Assembly: GCA_030527325.1 (NCBI GenBank)
Contig: JAUNBA010000012.1
Location: forward strand, 1-41,640
Direction: 5' to 3'
From: Slackia sp.
GTDB lineage: Bacteria > Actinomycetota > Coriobacteriia > Coriobacteriales > Eggerthellaceae
DNA length: 41,640 nucleotides
Below the pieces are notes generated by a model. That model searched no databases. It was not told the DNA's origin and saw only the letters and a program-made list of their open reading frames with translations. This document shows positions 14,270 to 23,223 of the stretch, in pieces. The first letter of the stretch is position 1. Each line of letters starts with the position of its first letter. Made by a program: the position numbers and the translations under genes.

Positions 14270-17200
14270 GTGAACGTTACACGAAGGGGGTTCCTGAAAG
14301 CGTCCGGCGTTGCCGCAGCCAGCGTGGTCGCTTTGGATCTGACCTCCAAATCCAAGGCTTTCGCCGCCGAACCCCAAAACGATTGGAAGCTGGAGAACAC
14401 CAAGGAGTACACCAACATCTGCTGCTACTGTGCAGGCGGATGCGGATTGTTGTGCTCGGTGCGCGACGGCGAGCTGATCAATTTGGAAGGCGACCCCGAT
14501 CACCCCATCAATCAGGGCGGCTTGTGCCCGAAGGGCGCGACGATGTCTCAGCTGCGCAACATCGTCGATCCCGAAACGCATGAGATGGTCAAAAACCCCG
14601 ATCGCAAGACCAAGCCCATGGTCAGGCGCCCCGGGGCCTCCGAGTGGGAGGAAATCTCTTGGGAAGACGCTGTCAAGGAGATAGCGCGCAACGTGAAGGA
14701 TACGCGCGACGCGTCCTTCGTCGAGTCGGAAGACGGGCTCGTCGTCAATCGTTGCAACGGTATCGCGAGCCTGGGCGGATCGCAGCAGAATTCCGAAGAG
14801 GAGTATCTCATCTTGAAGATGATGCGCTCTCTCGGCATCGTTGCGATCGATAACCAGGCGCGTGTTTGACACAGCCCCACCGTCGCCGGTCTGGCGGCAT
14901 CATTCGGTCGCGGCTCGATGACGAGCCATTGGTGCGACTTCCAAAACACCGATGTCATTCTGCATTGCGGTTCCAACAGCGTCGAGAACCACCCGGTCAG
15001 CTCCAAGTGGCTCGAGAAGGCCCACGAACAAGGGGCTCGATGGATCGTCGTCGATCCGCGTTATACCCGTACGGCCGAGATGGCCGATGTCTATTGTCCG
15101 ATCAGGTCGGGCACCGACATCGCTTTCTATGGCGGCATGTACCGCTACATCATCGAAAACCTCATCGAGCCCAATCGCGCGAAATATCTCGCGGGCGAAG
15201 AGGTCCCCGAATACAATTTCGAATACCTGCTGAATTACACCAATGCGTCGTATCTGCTCGATCCCGAATTCGAGTTCGATCCTGCGACGGGCTTGTTCTC
15301 GGGCTTCGACGAGCAGAACAAGACGTACTCGAATCATTCGTGGCATTACCAGGTCGAATCCGAAAGCACCTGGGATACGTCCGAATCGGGTGCATATGCG
15401 TGGGCCGCAGGCGAGGGCGTTCCCGAATTCACGCCTCCCGTTGTCGAGCATCCCAAGCGCGACATGACCCTATCTGACCCGATGTGCGTCTATCAGCAGT
15501 TCAAGGCTCATTACGATCGATACGATATCGAGACGGTCTGCAGCATTTGCGGCATGGATGAAAAGACGCTCGAGCTGGTGTACTCCACGTATACGTCCAC
15601 GGCCGCGGTCGGCAAGGCGGGCATGGTTTTGTACGCGCTCGGCCAGACGCAGCATACCTACGGCGCCCAGAACACCCGCGCCATGTGCATCATGCAGTTG
15701 CTGCTGGGCAACATCGGCGTTGCCGGCGGCGGCGTCAACGCTTTGCGCGGCGAGCCGAACGTTCAAGGCGCCACCGATATGGGCATGATGGTCAACGAGC
15801 ATCCTGCGTATTTGAAATGGCCCAATACGTCCGACAGATCCAGCTTGCGTGCATGGCTGGAAAGCCAGACGTATTCCGACGGCTATTACACCAACAAGCC
15901 CAAGTTCTTGGTGTCGAGCCTGAAAGAATGGTTCGGTCAGGCCGCTACGGTCGAAAACGACTACGGATACGACTGGTGGCCGAAGGTTCCCAAAAAGCCT
16001 GATTACACGATGATCTCCTCGTTCGAGCTTATGCAGCAAGGCGTTATCAAGGGTTATTTCAACTGGGGTATGAATCCGGCGCATTCCGCGCCCAACGCGG
16101 GCAATGTCCGTCGCTCCATGGCTAATCTCGATTGGCTCGTCGTGGCCGACTGGGTCGAGACCGAATCGGCTTCGTTCTGGAAGGCCCCTGACATGAATCC
16201 GGCCGATATCGATACGACGGTCTACTTCTTGCCCGCCGCATTGATCTACGAAAAGCCCGGCATCATCTTGAATTCGGGTCGATGGATGCAGTATCGCTAC
16301 CAGGCGGTCGATCCGTGGGATCAGGCGAAGCCCGATTACGAGATCTGCGATTTGCTGTGGCGCGAAATCTGCCGTCTTTACAAAGAAGAGGGCGGCGCCA
16401 ATCCCGACCCCATTCTGAATACCAAGTGGGATTACTACGTGGACGGCAAGATCGATCCGCGTCCCGTGGCATGGGCGCTCAACGGCTACCGCACGGGTGA
16501 CTCCGATTTCTCCCAGGGCAAGGTCGATCTGCTGAAGGGCTATAGCGAGCTGGGCGCCGATGGCTCGACCGCTTGCGCCATGTGGATCTATTCGGGCTTC
16601 TGGAACAACAACGATGCTCCGCTGGACGCTTCCAAGCAGCCCATCGGACGTCGCAACAACGAGGACCGAAGCGGCATCGGCCTGTATTCCGACTGGGCGT
16701 TCAGCTGGCCGTCGAACCGTCGCATCCTGTACAACCGCGCTTCGGCCGACTTGGCGGGAAAGCCTTGGAATCCCGAGAAGAAGCTGGTCGAATGGACCGG
16801 CGACGCGTGGAATCAGATCGACCAGGCCGACTTCGTCGCCGCCAAAGACGGCGCCGCCGTCCCGCCTGATGACAAGGCGTTCTTCATGCTTTGGGAGCAG
16901 GGCGCGCGCCTGGAGTCGTACGGCATGGAAGACGGTCCTTTGCCCGAATTCTTCGAGCCGTTCGAAAGCCCAGTCGATTCGAACCCCCTCAACGGTGCGG
17001 TGTCTTCGCCTCTCGCTCGCTTCACCGATTACGCATCGGTGAAAAAAGGCGACAGCGCCGATTATCCGATCATCGCCACGACCTATAGCGTCACCGAGCA
17101 TTGGCAGACGGGCGGACAGTCCCGCAGCTGCCCCGCGCTTGTCGAAGCGATGCCCGATCAGTTCGTCGAGATGAGCGTCGAGCTCGCCGCGGAGAAGGGC

Positions 17201-17455
17201 ATTGCCAACGGCGACAAGGTGCGCGTGTTCAACAACCGCGGATCGGTCGTGGTCCCCGCGCTCGTGACCAAGCGCATCAAGCCGTTCACCGTGCATGGCG
17301 AAACTGTGCATCAGATCGGCATGACGCACCATTACAGCTGGGCGGGCGTGTTCGGCACGCGCGATACGGTCAATGACTTGACGCCGAACGTAGGCGATCC
17401 GAATACCCAGGTGCCCGAATACAAGGCATTCCTTGTCGAAGTCGAGAAAGCATAA
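14270..17455 (+). CDS. fdnG: formate dehydrogenase catalytic subunit, selenocysteine-containing, Tat-exported
   Basis: This 1061-residue molybdopterin oxidoreductase oxidises formate to CO2. The coding sequence reads through an in-frame TGA at 14867-14869, decoded as selenocysteine at residue 200. The context NQARV-Sec-HSPTVAGL matches the FdnG active site, and FdnG of E. coli has its selenocysteine at residue 196. Other features: a twin-arginine signal TRRGFLK at residues 4-10, a [4Fe-4S] site with CCYCAGGCG, and a GGLCPKG motif. Start GTG at 14270 follows GGAAAGGAG with normal spacing. The mature enzyme should act outside the membrane with FdnH and FdnI. Gene finders that ignore selenocysteine will split it in two. 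Confidence 0.95.
14867..14908 (+). promoter_or_regulatory. selenocysteine codon and bacterial SECIS element
   Basis: The UGA is followed by a hairpin with stem GTCGCC (14882-14887), loop GGTCT (14888-14892) and GGCGGC (14893-14898). The GGUCU loop occupies nucleotides 22-26 counted from the U of UGA, the same position as I recall for the E. coli fdhF SECIS, and a U sits at nucleotide 17 as in that element. This is the SelB-binding signal that recodes UGA. Confidence 0.9.
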
Positions 17456-17468
17456 GGAGGGCTGATCC

Positions 17469-18419
17469 ATGGCTGATAAAGCGATTCTGTACGATTCCTC
17501 CAAGTGCACGGCGTGCAAGGGCTGCCAGGTCGCGTGCAAATGCTGGAACGACCTGCCGTCTCCGACGGGTAAAAACGAGAACGTCTTCTCGGGCTCGTAT
17601 CAAAACCCGCCCGACATCAACGGCATCACGCGCATGATCATCACGCTTGAAGAGCATGACGCCCCCGAGGGGTCCCTTAAGCCTGTGGCCTGGGCATTCA
17701 ATCGTCGTTCGTGCAAGCACTGCGCGGATGCGGGCTGCGTTCGCGTATGTCCGTCCGGCGCCTTGTCCCACGATGAGGAGACGGGCTTCGTGCGCCTCGA
17801 GCGCTCGAAGTGCATCGGCTGCCAGTACTGCTCGTCGGCATGTCCGTTCGACGTGCCGCGTTATGAGGAAAGCGGTCCGCTCTCCCAGCGCACGACCGTC
17901 GAAAAATGCACCGGCTGTCTCGATCGCGTGGCAGAAGGCATGGCGCCTGCGTGCGTGAGCACCTGCCAACCCAACGCGTTGCGTTTCGGCGATCGCGACG
18001 AGATGATCGCGCTGGCTCACGAGCGGGTCGCGTATCTCAAAGAGCGCGGTTTTTCCGATGCGTGCGTGTACGGCGAGACCGAAATGGGCGGCTTGCACGT
18101 CATATCGGTCTTGAAGTACGGCGTCGAAAAGCACGGAGAGGTCGTTTCGCCCAAGATGAGCCCGACGGTCGCCATGCAGGAGGTTATGAAACCCGTCACT
18201 GCGATCGGGACCGGCCTTACCGTGGCGGGCCTTGCCGCCATGTTCGCGCTGGGCGTGGGCTATAAGCGCCGCACGCTTGCCTACAATCCCGATACGCAGG
18301 ACACGATCGACGTGAACACGGGCGAGGTCGTCAAGCACGGCGACGGCCAAGACGAGCTGTCGGTCAAAGAGCATATCCTCGAGAATCTGCCTTTGGGGAA
18401 AGGAGGCCGTCATGAGTAA
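17469..18419 (+). CDS. fdnH: formate dehydrogenase iron-sulfur subunit
   Basis: This 316-residue electron-transfer subunit carries four ferredoxin-like [4Fe-4S] sites. The cysteine groups are CTACKGCQVACKC near residue 13, CKHCADAGCVRVCP near 80, CIGCQYCSSACP near 116, and CTGCLDRVAEGMAPACVSTCQP near 146. A hydrophobic helix at about residues 235-255 followed by KRR matches the single membrane anchor of FdnH. It has no signal peptide and is expected to be carried across by the Tat signal of FdnG. AAGGAGG sits eight bases before the ATG and overlaps the fdnG stop. Its end overlaps fdnI by eight bases. Confidence 0.94.
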   Translation: MADKAILYDSSKCTACKGCQVACKCWNDLPSPTGKNENVFSGSYQNPPDINGITRMIITLEEHDAPEGSLKPVAWAFNRRSCKHCADAGCVRVCPSGALSHDEETGFVRLERSKCIGCQYCSSACPFDVPRYEESGPLSQRTTVEKCTGCLDRVAEGMAPACVSTCQPNALRFGDRDEMIALAHERVAYLKERGFSDACVYGETEMGGLHVISVLKYGVEKHGEVVSPKMSPTVAMQEVMKPVTAIGTGLTVAGLAAMFALGVGYKRRTLAYNPDTQDTIDVNTGEVVKHGDGQDELSVKEHILENLPLGKGGRHE

Positions 18420-19173
18420 TGCCGCAGTGAGCGTATCTGCCGAGGAAGCGGCCTTGAACCAGGCGTTTCTCGAAGAGCGTAAAGAGCGCGGAACGCGCTA
18501 TATCCAGCGTCACTCGCGCCAGGCGAGAGTGACGCACGGAATCACGGTCATTTCGTGCATACTGTTGTGCATCAGCGGCTTGTTCGTGTTCGTTCCCGCC
18601 TTGGCACAGGCCATCGGCGCGGATGCGGTGTTCGCCATCCGCATGTCTCATCGGGTGCTGGGCCTGGTGTTCGTCATCGTTCCCCTTGTGAGCGCGATAG
18701 CCGCCCCGAAGGGCGTGAAGCACATCTTCAAGAACCTGTTCGACACATGGGATTCCGACGATAAGAAGTGGATGATCCTGTTCTTCCCGTATCTGTTCAT
18801 GGCGAAGTGGATCCATATGCCCGACCAGCGCGAGGTCAAAAGCGGCCAGCGTTTCGCCGACGGCATGCTGTGGCTCTTCGGCGCGGAGATGGGCATAACG
18901 GGCATCCTGTTGCTGCTTCAGGCTACCGTCGTCGACTTCGGAGCGACGGCGCACGGCGTGTTCATCTTCCTGCATGACGTGGGATTTTTGATGATCGCCG
19001 TCTTCGGGCTGGCGCATATCTTCCTCGGCGGCGGCATTTTCCAGCCGTATCGGGGAACGTGGCGCCTTATGTTCGGCAACGGCAAGGTTTCCGAATCCGA
19101 TGCTCTGTACCATTGGGGCCATTGGGCCCGCGAGGAAATAGCGTCGGGCGAGCATGTGACGGAGGAGAAGTAA
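18412..19173 (+). CDS. fdnI: formate dehydrogenase cytochrome b subunit
   Basis: This 253-residue membrane subunit resembles FdnI, the di-heme cytochrome b that passes electrons from FdnH to the quinone pool. Four hydrophobic segments are seen. Candidate heme histidines lie in THGITVIS, MSHRVLGLVF and the late pair FLHDVGFL and LAHIFLGGG. A polar N-terminal extension of about 40 residues precedes the first helix. The start overlaps fdnH by eight bases and follows GGAGG inside fdnH. The small size and order alpha-beta-gamma match the FDH-N type rather than soluble NAD-linked formate dehydrogenases. Confidence 0.9.
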   Translation: MSNAAVSVSAEEAALNQAFLEERKERGTRYIQRHSRQARVTHGITVISCILLCISGLFVFVPALAQAIGADAVFAIRMSHRVLGLVFVIVPLVSAIAAPKGVKHIFKNLFDTWDSDDKKWMILFFPYLFMAKWIHMPDQREVKSGQRFADGMLWLFGAEMGITGILLLLQATVVDFGATAHGVFIFLHDVGFLMIAVFGLAHIFLGGGIFQPYRGTWRLMFGNGKVSESDALYHWGHWAREEIASGEHVTEEK

Positions 19174-19174
19174 C

Positions 19175-20077
19175 ATGATCGATATCGCGTCGATTCGATC
19201 GGCCGCCGCGTGGTACGAGCGGGCGGCCGACGCGGCGCGCGGCGGAAGAATCGGGTTTTTCAAAGGCATATGGGATATTCAGTCCCGCTATGCCGAATCG
19301 GTGGCCGGCGATGCGGCCGGCTACCGGCTTCCGTCGGCACGCGATGCGCAAGCCTGCCTCAACGAGGGCGGGCATATGGCGGCGATCGCTCCGATTCCCG
19401 TCGATGCGCACGTATTCGCCCAGGCCGCGGCCGAATTGTCGGCGTACTGCGTGGAGCAAGGCGCTTTCGAGGACGATGCGGCCGCGAGTCTGCAAGCGGC
19501 CGATTGGCGGGCGCTTGTGGAGGATTCGCCTGTAGAGGTGGCGGGCTCGAACCCCGGCGCGTATCTCGACGACCTCGCCCGCCGCGCTTTGCAGGAGCAC
19601 CTCGCCGATTCCGATGTCGTCGTTTCCGTCGCATCGCTTGCGCTGCGTCCCTTGCTTGAGCCGTATGCTTCGCGCGCGGCGGGCCTTATCAAGGCGGGAC
19701 TCGTCGATGCGGTCGATGCCGAGGGCCGTTTGGCGCATTGTCCCATGTGCGGCGGCCTTCCGACGGTTTCCTATGTCGGCCGTGTGCCGGGCAATGATGG
19801 AAATGGGAAGCGGCTGTGGTGCGTCCAATGCGGCACTTCGTGGGATTTCGAGCGCGTGCGTTGCCCCGAATGCGGCAATCGCAACCAAGACGAGCTGCAT
19901 TACGTCAGCATCGAGGGCGATGATGCGCACCGTGCGTATTGCTGCGATGCATGCGGATCGTACCTTCGTACCGTTTTCGTGGGGCAGGGGTCTCTCGCTC
20001 CGTTTTCCTACGAAGTCGAGGACGTGGTGATGCTTGATTTGGATGCTGCGATGGCGAGCGTATCCGAAGCGGGCTGA
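19175..20077 (+). CDS. fdhE: formate dehydrogenase accessory protein FdhE
   Basis: This 300-residue cytoplasmic protein is likely FdhE, a rubredoxin-like iron-binding factor needed for assembly of exported formate dehydrogenases before Tat transport. The C-terminal half has four Cys-x2-Cys pairs (CPMCGG, CVQCGTSW, CPECGNRN, CDACGSYL) in the characteristic spacing. The N-terminal half is alpha-helical and poorly conserved. It starts one base after the fdnI stop, with GGAGG upstream, so it is the last gene of the operon. FdhD, the sulfur carrier also needed, is not in this window. Confidence 0.9.
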   Translation: MIDIASIRSAAAWYERAADAARGGRIGFFKGIWDIQSRYAESVAGDAAGYRLPSARDAQACLNEGGHMAAIAPIPVDAHVFAQAAAELSAYCVEQGAFEDDAAASLQAADWRALVEDSPVEVAGSNPGAYLDDLARRALQEHLADSDVVVSVASLALRPLLEPYASRAAGLIKAGLVDAVDAEGRLAHCPMCGGLPTVSYVGRVPGNDGNGKRLWCVQCGTSWDFERVRCPECGNRNQDELHYVSIEGDDAHRAYCCDACGSYLRTVFVGQGSLAPFSYEVEDVVMLDLDAAMASVSEAG

Positions 20078-20154
20078 GAGCGTCGATGAATCGAGACTGA
20101 TAGATAGCATGTGCGGGCCGGTGTTTTCGATGCCCGCACATGCGTATCGGAGAT

Positions 20155-20185
20155 AAAAAAAGAACCGCATATGCGGTTCTTTTCA
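20155..20185. terminator. bidirectional terminator between fdhE and tRNA-Asp
   Basis: A perfect palindrome (AGAACCGCAT followed by ATGCGGTTCT, 20161-20180) has an A-run on its left and a short T-run on its right. It can stop the fdn operon on the plus strand and the tRNA-Asp transcript on the minus strand; the T-run is longer for the minus strand. Confidence 0.82.
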
Positions 20186-20192
20186 ATGCAGA

Positions 20193-20269
<77 letters not shown>

Positions 20270-20302
20270 ATGTGTCGTGCTTTCGCCTCAGACAGCTTCG
20301 CT

Positions 20303-20331
20303 ATAATATCGGTAATCACCAATTCATGCAA
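20303..20331 (-). promoter_or_regulatory. promoter of tRNA-Asp
   Basis: Read on the minus strand, TTGCAT (20331-20326) and TATTAT (20308-20303) are separated by exactly 17 bases, about 35 bases before the tRNA 5' end. The spacing and the -10 sequence fit a housekeeping sigma promoter. Confidence 0.7.
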
Positions 20332-20423
20332 GTACTTTTTTCAATTATTTTTTCAAAGTGCGATCCGTTCGGGCGTTTTTCGTTGCAAAGAGGGGCGTCG
20401 TCTTGCGTGACGATAGCGTGACG

Positions 20424-20462
20424 AACGATTATCGTTAATCTTCTTCATTATGTAGCGGCTAC
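20424..20462. promoter_or_regulatory. two palindromes upstream of marR, candidate operators
   Basis: AACGAT-T-ATCGTT (20424-20436) and GTAGC-G-GCTAC (20452-20462) are both perfect odd palindromes, 15 bases apart, about 110-150 bases ahead of the marR start. Paired dyads in this position are typical of MarR autoregulation. Confidence 0.5.
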
Positions 20463-20572
20463 TATATATGCGGGGTGTTGTTCGCATTATCGGCAGCGCG
20501 TCTTGGCAACCGTGCGCGCGGCCGCATGCGACGGCGTCTTTTCAGGCCCGATTTCGTCGAGAAAGGAATCCC

Positions 20573-21064
20573 ATGGAAGGGTCTTCCTCCGATCAATTGC
20601 GCCGCGACCTCTGCGATCTGGTCGATCGGTTCAGGCGCGAGCGTTATGTTCCCGCCGATGTGCTTTGCGGATTGACCTATGCCGAAATGCAGGTCGTGCG
20701 CTGCATCGCGCGCGCCGCCGACGACGAATGCCCGCTGCGTCCTTCCGATATGGCGCGCAGGTTCGGTATCACGCCTTCGGCGGTATCGCAGTCGGTGAAA
20801 AAGCTCGAGCGCCAAGGTTATATCAAGCGGATGCGCAGCGATGCGGACAGCAGATCGGTCGCGCTGTTGCTCACCGAAGAAGGGGAAGAGCTCGCGCGTG
20901 CGGGCCAAGCGGCGCACGAAGCGTTTTTGGACGATCTTTTCGCCTATGTAGGGGCCGATAATATACGCGGGCTCATCGTCACGCTCGAGGCGGCATTGGA
21001 GTTTTGCGAGCAATCTCCCGCTGTGAGGCGCTGCGATCGCACGGGGGAGGGCCCATGCGCATAA
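20573..21064 (+). CDS. MarR-family transcriptional regulator
   Basis: This 163-residue protein has the MarR winged helix. The recognition region reads RPSDMARRFGITPSAVSQSVKKLERQGYIKRMRS, and the wing with DADSRSVALLLTEEGEEL follows. It probably represses its own promoter and the ABC exporter genes downstream, responding to a toxic small molecule. I chose the ATG at 20573 because AAAGGA lies just upstream; an in-frame ATG at 20468 would add an arginine-rich stretch unlike the family. Its end overlaps the first ABC gene by ten bases. Confidence 0.92.
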   Translation: MEGSSSDQLRRDLCDLVDRFRRERYVPADVLCGLTYAEMQVVRCIARAADDECPLRPSDMARRFGITPSAVSQSVKKLERQGYIKRMRSDADSRSVALLLTEEGEELARAGQAAHEAFLDDLFAYVGADNIRGLIVTLEAALEFCEQSPAVRRCDRTGEGPCA

Positions 21065-23223
21065 TCCGCTATCTGAAAGAATCCAAGGCTGCTCTTGCCG
21101 TAGTCGTGGTCCTGCTCATGGCCCAGGCATTCGCCGACCTATCGCTGCCGCGCTATACGTCCGATCTGGTCGATGTCGGAATCCAACAGCAGGGAATCGA
21201 GCATGTCTCGCCTGAGGAAATGCGCGACGAGACCTTCGGAAACGTATGCATGCTTGCTTCCTGCGAGGACGAGGAATTCATTGCGTCGTGCTACGACCGC
21301 GACGGTGCGACATGGCGTCTCAATGAGCAGGGCGTGCGCTGCCGCGATGAGCTCGACGGCCGTATGGCGCTGCCGCTGGCGCTTTTTCATTATGCATCCG
21401 CATCGCCGAACGCCGCTTCCGAGGCGCCGTTCGATATGGCGGCTTTGCGCGCGGCCTACGATGCGGGCTCCGTTTCGAAAAGCGAGGTGGTCGCGGCCGT
21501 CGATGTCCTGCGTGCGGCGTTTCCCGCCGTCGACGACGCCCTTGTCGAGCAGCAGGCCGTCGCGGCCGCTCGCGCGGAATACGAGGGGCTCGGTTATGAT
21601 ATGGGCGCTTTGCAGATGGACTACCTTGCGCGCGTCGGCGCGCGCATGCTGGGCGTGGCGGCGTTGATGGCCTGCGCCGCCGTAGGAGTGGGGTATATGG
21701 CGTCGCGTACGGCGGCGAAGACGGCGCGTCGCCTGCGCGAGCGCCTGTTCGAGAAGGTTCTGTCGTTCAGCGACGCCGACGTCCGCCGCTTTTCCGCAGC
21801 GTCTTTGATCACGCGGGGAACCAACGATATCCAGCAGGTCCAGATGGTCATCGTCGTCTTGCTCCGCGTGGTGCTGTATGCGCCCATTTTGGCCATCGGC
21901 GGCATCTATATGGTTTCTCGGACGAATGCGTCGATGGGCTGGGTCATCGCGCTCGCCGTCGCGGCGGTCTTCGCTATCGTCGGCGTGCTGTTCGTCGTGG
22001 CCATGCCGAAATTCAAGGCCATGCAGGCTTTGATCGACCGCGTGAATTCGGTCGTGCGTGAAATATTGACGGGACTGCCGGTCATTCGCGCATTCGGGCG
22101 CAGAAAGCACGAAGAGGGCCGTTTCGACGAGGCCAGCCGCGCGCTTATGCGGACCCAGCTGTTCACCAATCGGGCCATGACCTTCATGATGCCCTCCATG
22201 ATGCTGGTCATGAACGCGGTGTCGGTCCTGATCGTATGGGTGGGCGGGCACGCGATCGATGCCGCCGCGATGCAGACGGGCGACATGATCGCCTTCATCA
22301 CCTATTCGATGGTCGTCATCATGTCGTTTTTGATGATCGGCATGGTGTCGGTCATGCTTCCTCGCGCCGATGTCGCGGCGCGCCGTATCGATGAAGTCCT
22401 CGAAGCCCCCTGTTCCGTTTCCGATCCCGAGCATCCTGTGCCCCCTGCGCGCGTCTGCGCCCCGGGGGTCTGCGTCGAATTCGACGATGTGACGTTCGCT
22501 TACGATGCGCAGGGCGCGCCTGCGCTCGATCACGTGAGCTTTACGGCCGAAGCGGGCGAGACCACCGCTTTGATCGGCCCGACGGGCTCGGGAAAATCGA
22601 CCGTCGTCAAACTGATCGAGCGCTTTTACGATGTTTCTTCGGGCGCGGTGCGCGTCGATGGCGTGGACGTGCGCGCGTTGCGCCAGCGCGATCTGCGCGC
22701 CATGTTCGGCTACGTCCCTCAAAAGGCGTTTCTTTTCTCGGGAACCGTGGCCGAAGTCGTTGCGTACGGAAACCCCTCCATGGATGAGGCGCAATTGCGG
22801 CTCGCTGCGCGCGTGGCGCAGGCCGATGCGTTCGTCTCGCGCCGCGAAGGCGGCTACGAGGCGTCTGTCTTGCAAGGGGGGACGAACGTTTCGGGCGGTC
22901 AGCGCCAGCGTCTCGCCATCGCGCGCGCCGTGGCGCTCGACGCGCGGGGGTATCTTTTCGACGACAGCTTCTCCGCCCTCGATTACGAGACGGACGCGGC
23001 GGTGCGCGCCGCTCTTGCCGATAACTTGGCGGGAAAGACGAAGATCATCGTCGCCCAGCGTATATCGACGGTGCTCCACGCCGATAAGATCGTGGTGTTC
23101 GACGACGGCAGGGTCGTGGGGCAGGGCACGCACGACGCGCTGATGCGCGATTGCCCTACCTATCGCGAAATCGCCTTTTCCCAGTTGTCGGAAGATGAAT
23201 TGAAGGGGGTCGATCGCCGATGA
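21055..23223 (+). CDS. ABC exporter half-transporter with degenerate ATP site
   Basis: This 722-residue membrane-ATPase fusion has six membrane helices then a nucleotide-binding domain. Walker A is GPTGSGKST (about residue 508), the signature is VSGGQRQR (about 610) and Walker B is YLFDDS (about 632), where the usual catalytic glutamate after the Walker B aspartate is replaced by aspartate. An unusually long polar segment of about 130 residues lies between membrane helices 1 and 2, predicted outside the cell. With the next gene it should form a heterodimeric multidrug or lipid exporter of the TM287/TM288 type. The ATG at 21055 overlaps marR. Confidence 0.92.
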   Translation: MRIIRYLKESKAALAVVVVLLMAQAFADLSLPRYTSDLVDVGIQQQGIEHVSPEEMRDETFGNVCMLASCEDEEFIASCYDRDGATWRLNEQGVRCRDELDGRMALPLALFHYASASPNAASEAPFDMAALRAAYDAGSVSKSEVVAAVDVLRAAFPAVDDALVEQQAVAAARAEYEGLGYDMGALQMDYLARVGARMLGVAALMACAAVGVGYMASRTAAKTARRLRERLFEKVLSFSDADVRRFSAASLITRGTNDIQQVQMVIVVLLRVVLYAPILAIGGIYMVSRTNASMGWVIALAVAAVFAIVGVLFVVAMPKFKAMQALIDRVNSVVREILTGLPVIRAFGRRKHEEGRFDEASRALMRTQLFTNRAMTFMMPSMMLVMNAVSVLIVWVGGHAIDAAAMQTGDMIAFITYSMVVIMSFLMIGMVSVMLPRADVAARRIDEVLEAPCSVSDPEHPVPPARVCAPGVCVEFDDVTFAYDAQGAPALDHVSFTAEAGETTALIGPTGSGKSTVVKLIERFYDVSSGAVRVDGVDVRALRQRDLRAMFGYVPQKAFLFSGTVAEVVAYGNPSMDEAQLRLAARVAQADAFVSRREGGYEASVLQGGTNVSGGQRQRLAIARAVALDARGYLFDDSFSALDYETDAAVRAALADNLAGKTKIIVAQRISTVLHADKIVVFDDGRVVGQGTHDALMRDCPTYREIAFSQLSEDELKGVDRR

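Noticed and set aside
14867..14869. TGA as a nonsense mutation making fdnG a pseudogene
   Set aside because: The codon is at the known active-site position, the downstream frame is intact for over 860 codons, the SECIS hairpin is present, and fdnH, fdnI and fdhE are intact.
15470..17539. A 689-residue minus-strand frame opposite fdnG
   Set aside because: It lies wholly opposite fdnG, has no motifs or ribosome site, and its composition is that of an antisense shadow. The same holds for long frames opposite mreB, mrdA, the ABC genes and ettA.
20468..20572. An N-terminal extension of MarR starting at 20468
   Set aside because: The added residues are not like the family, the start lies next to the operator-like palindromes, and a good AAAGGA site precedes the ATG at 20573.
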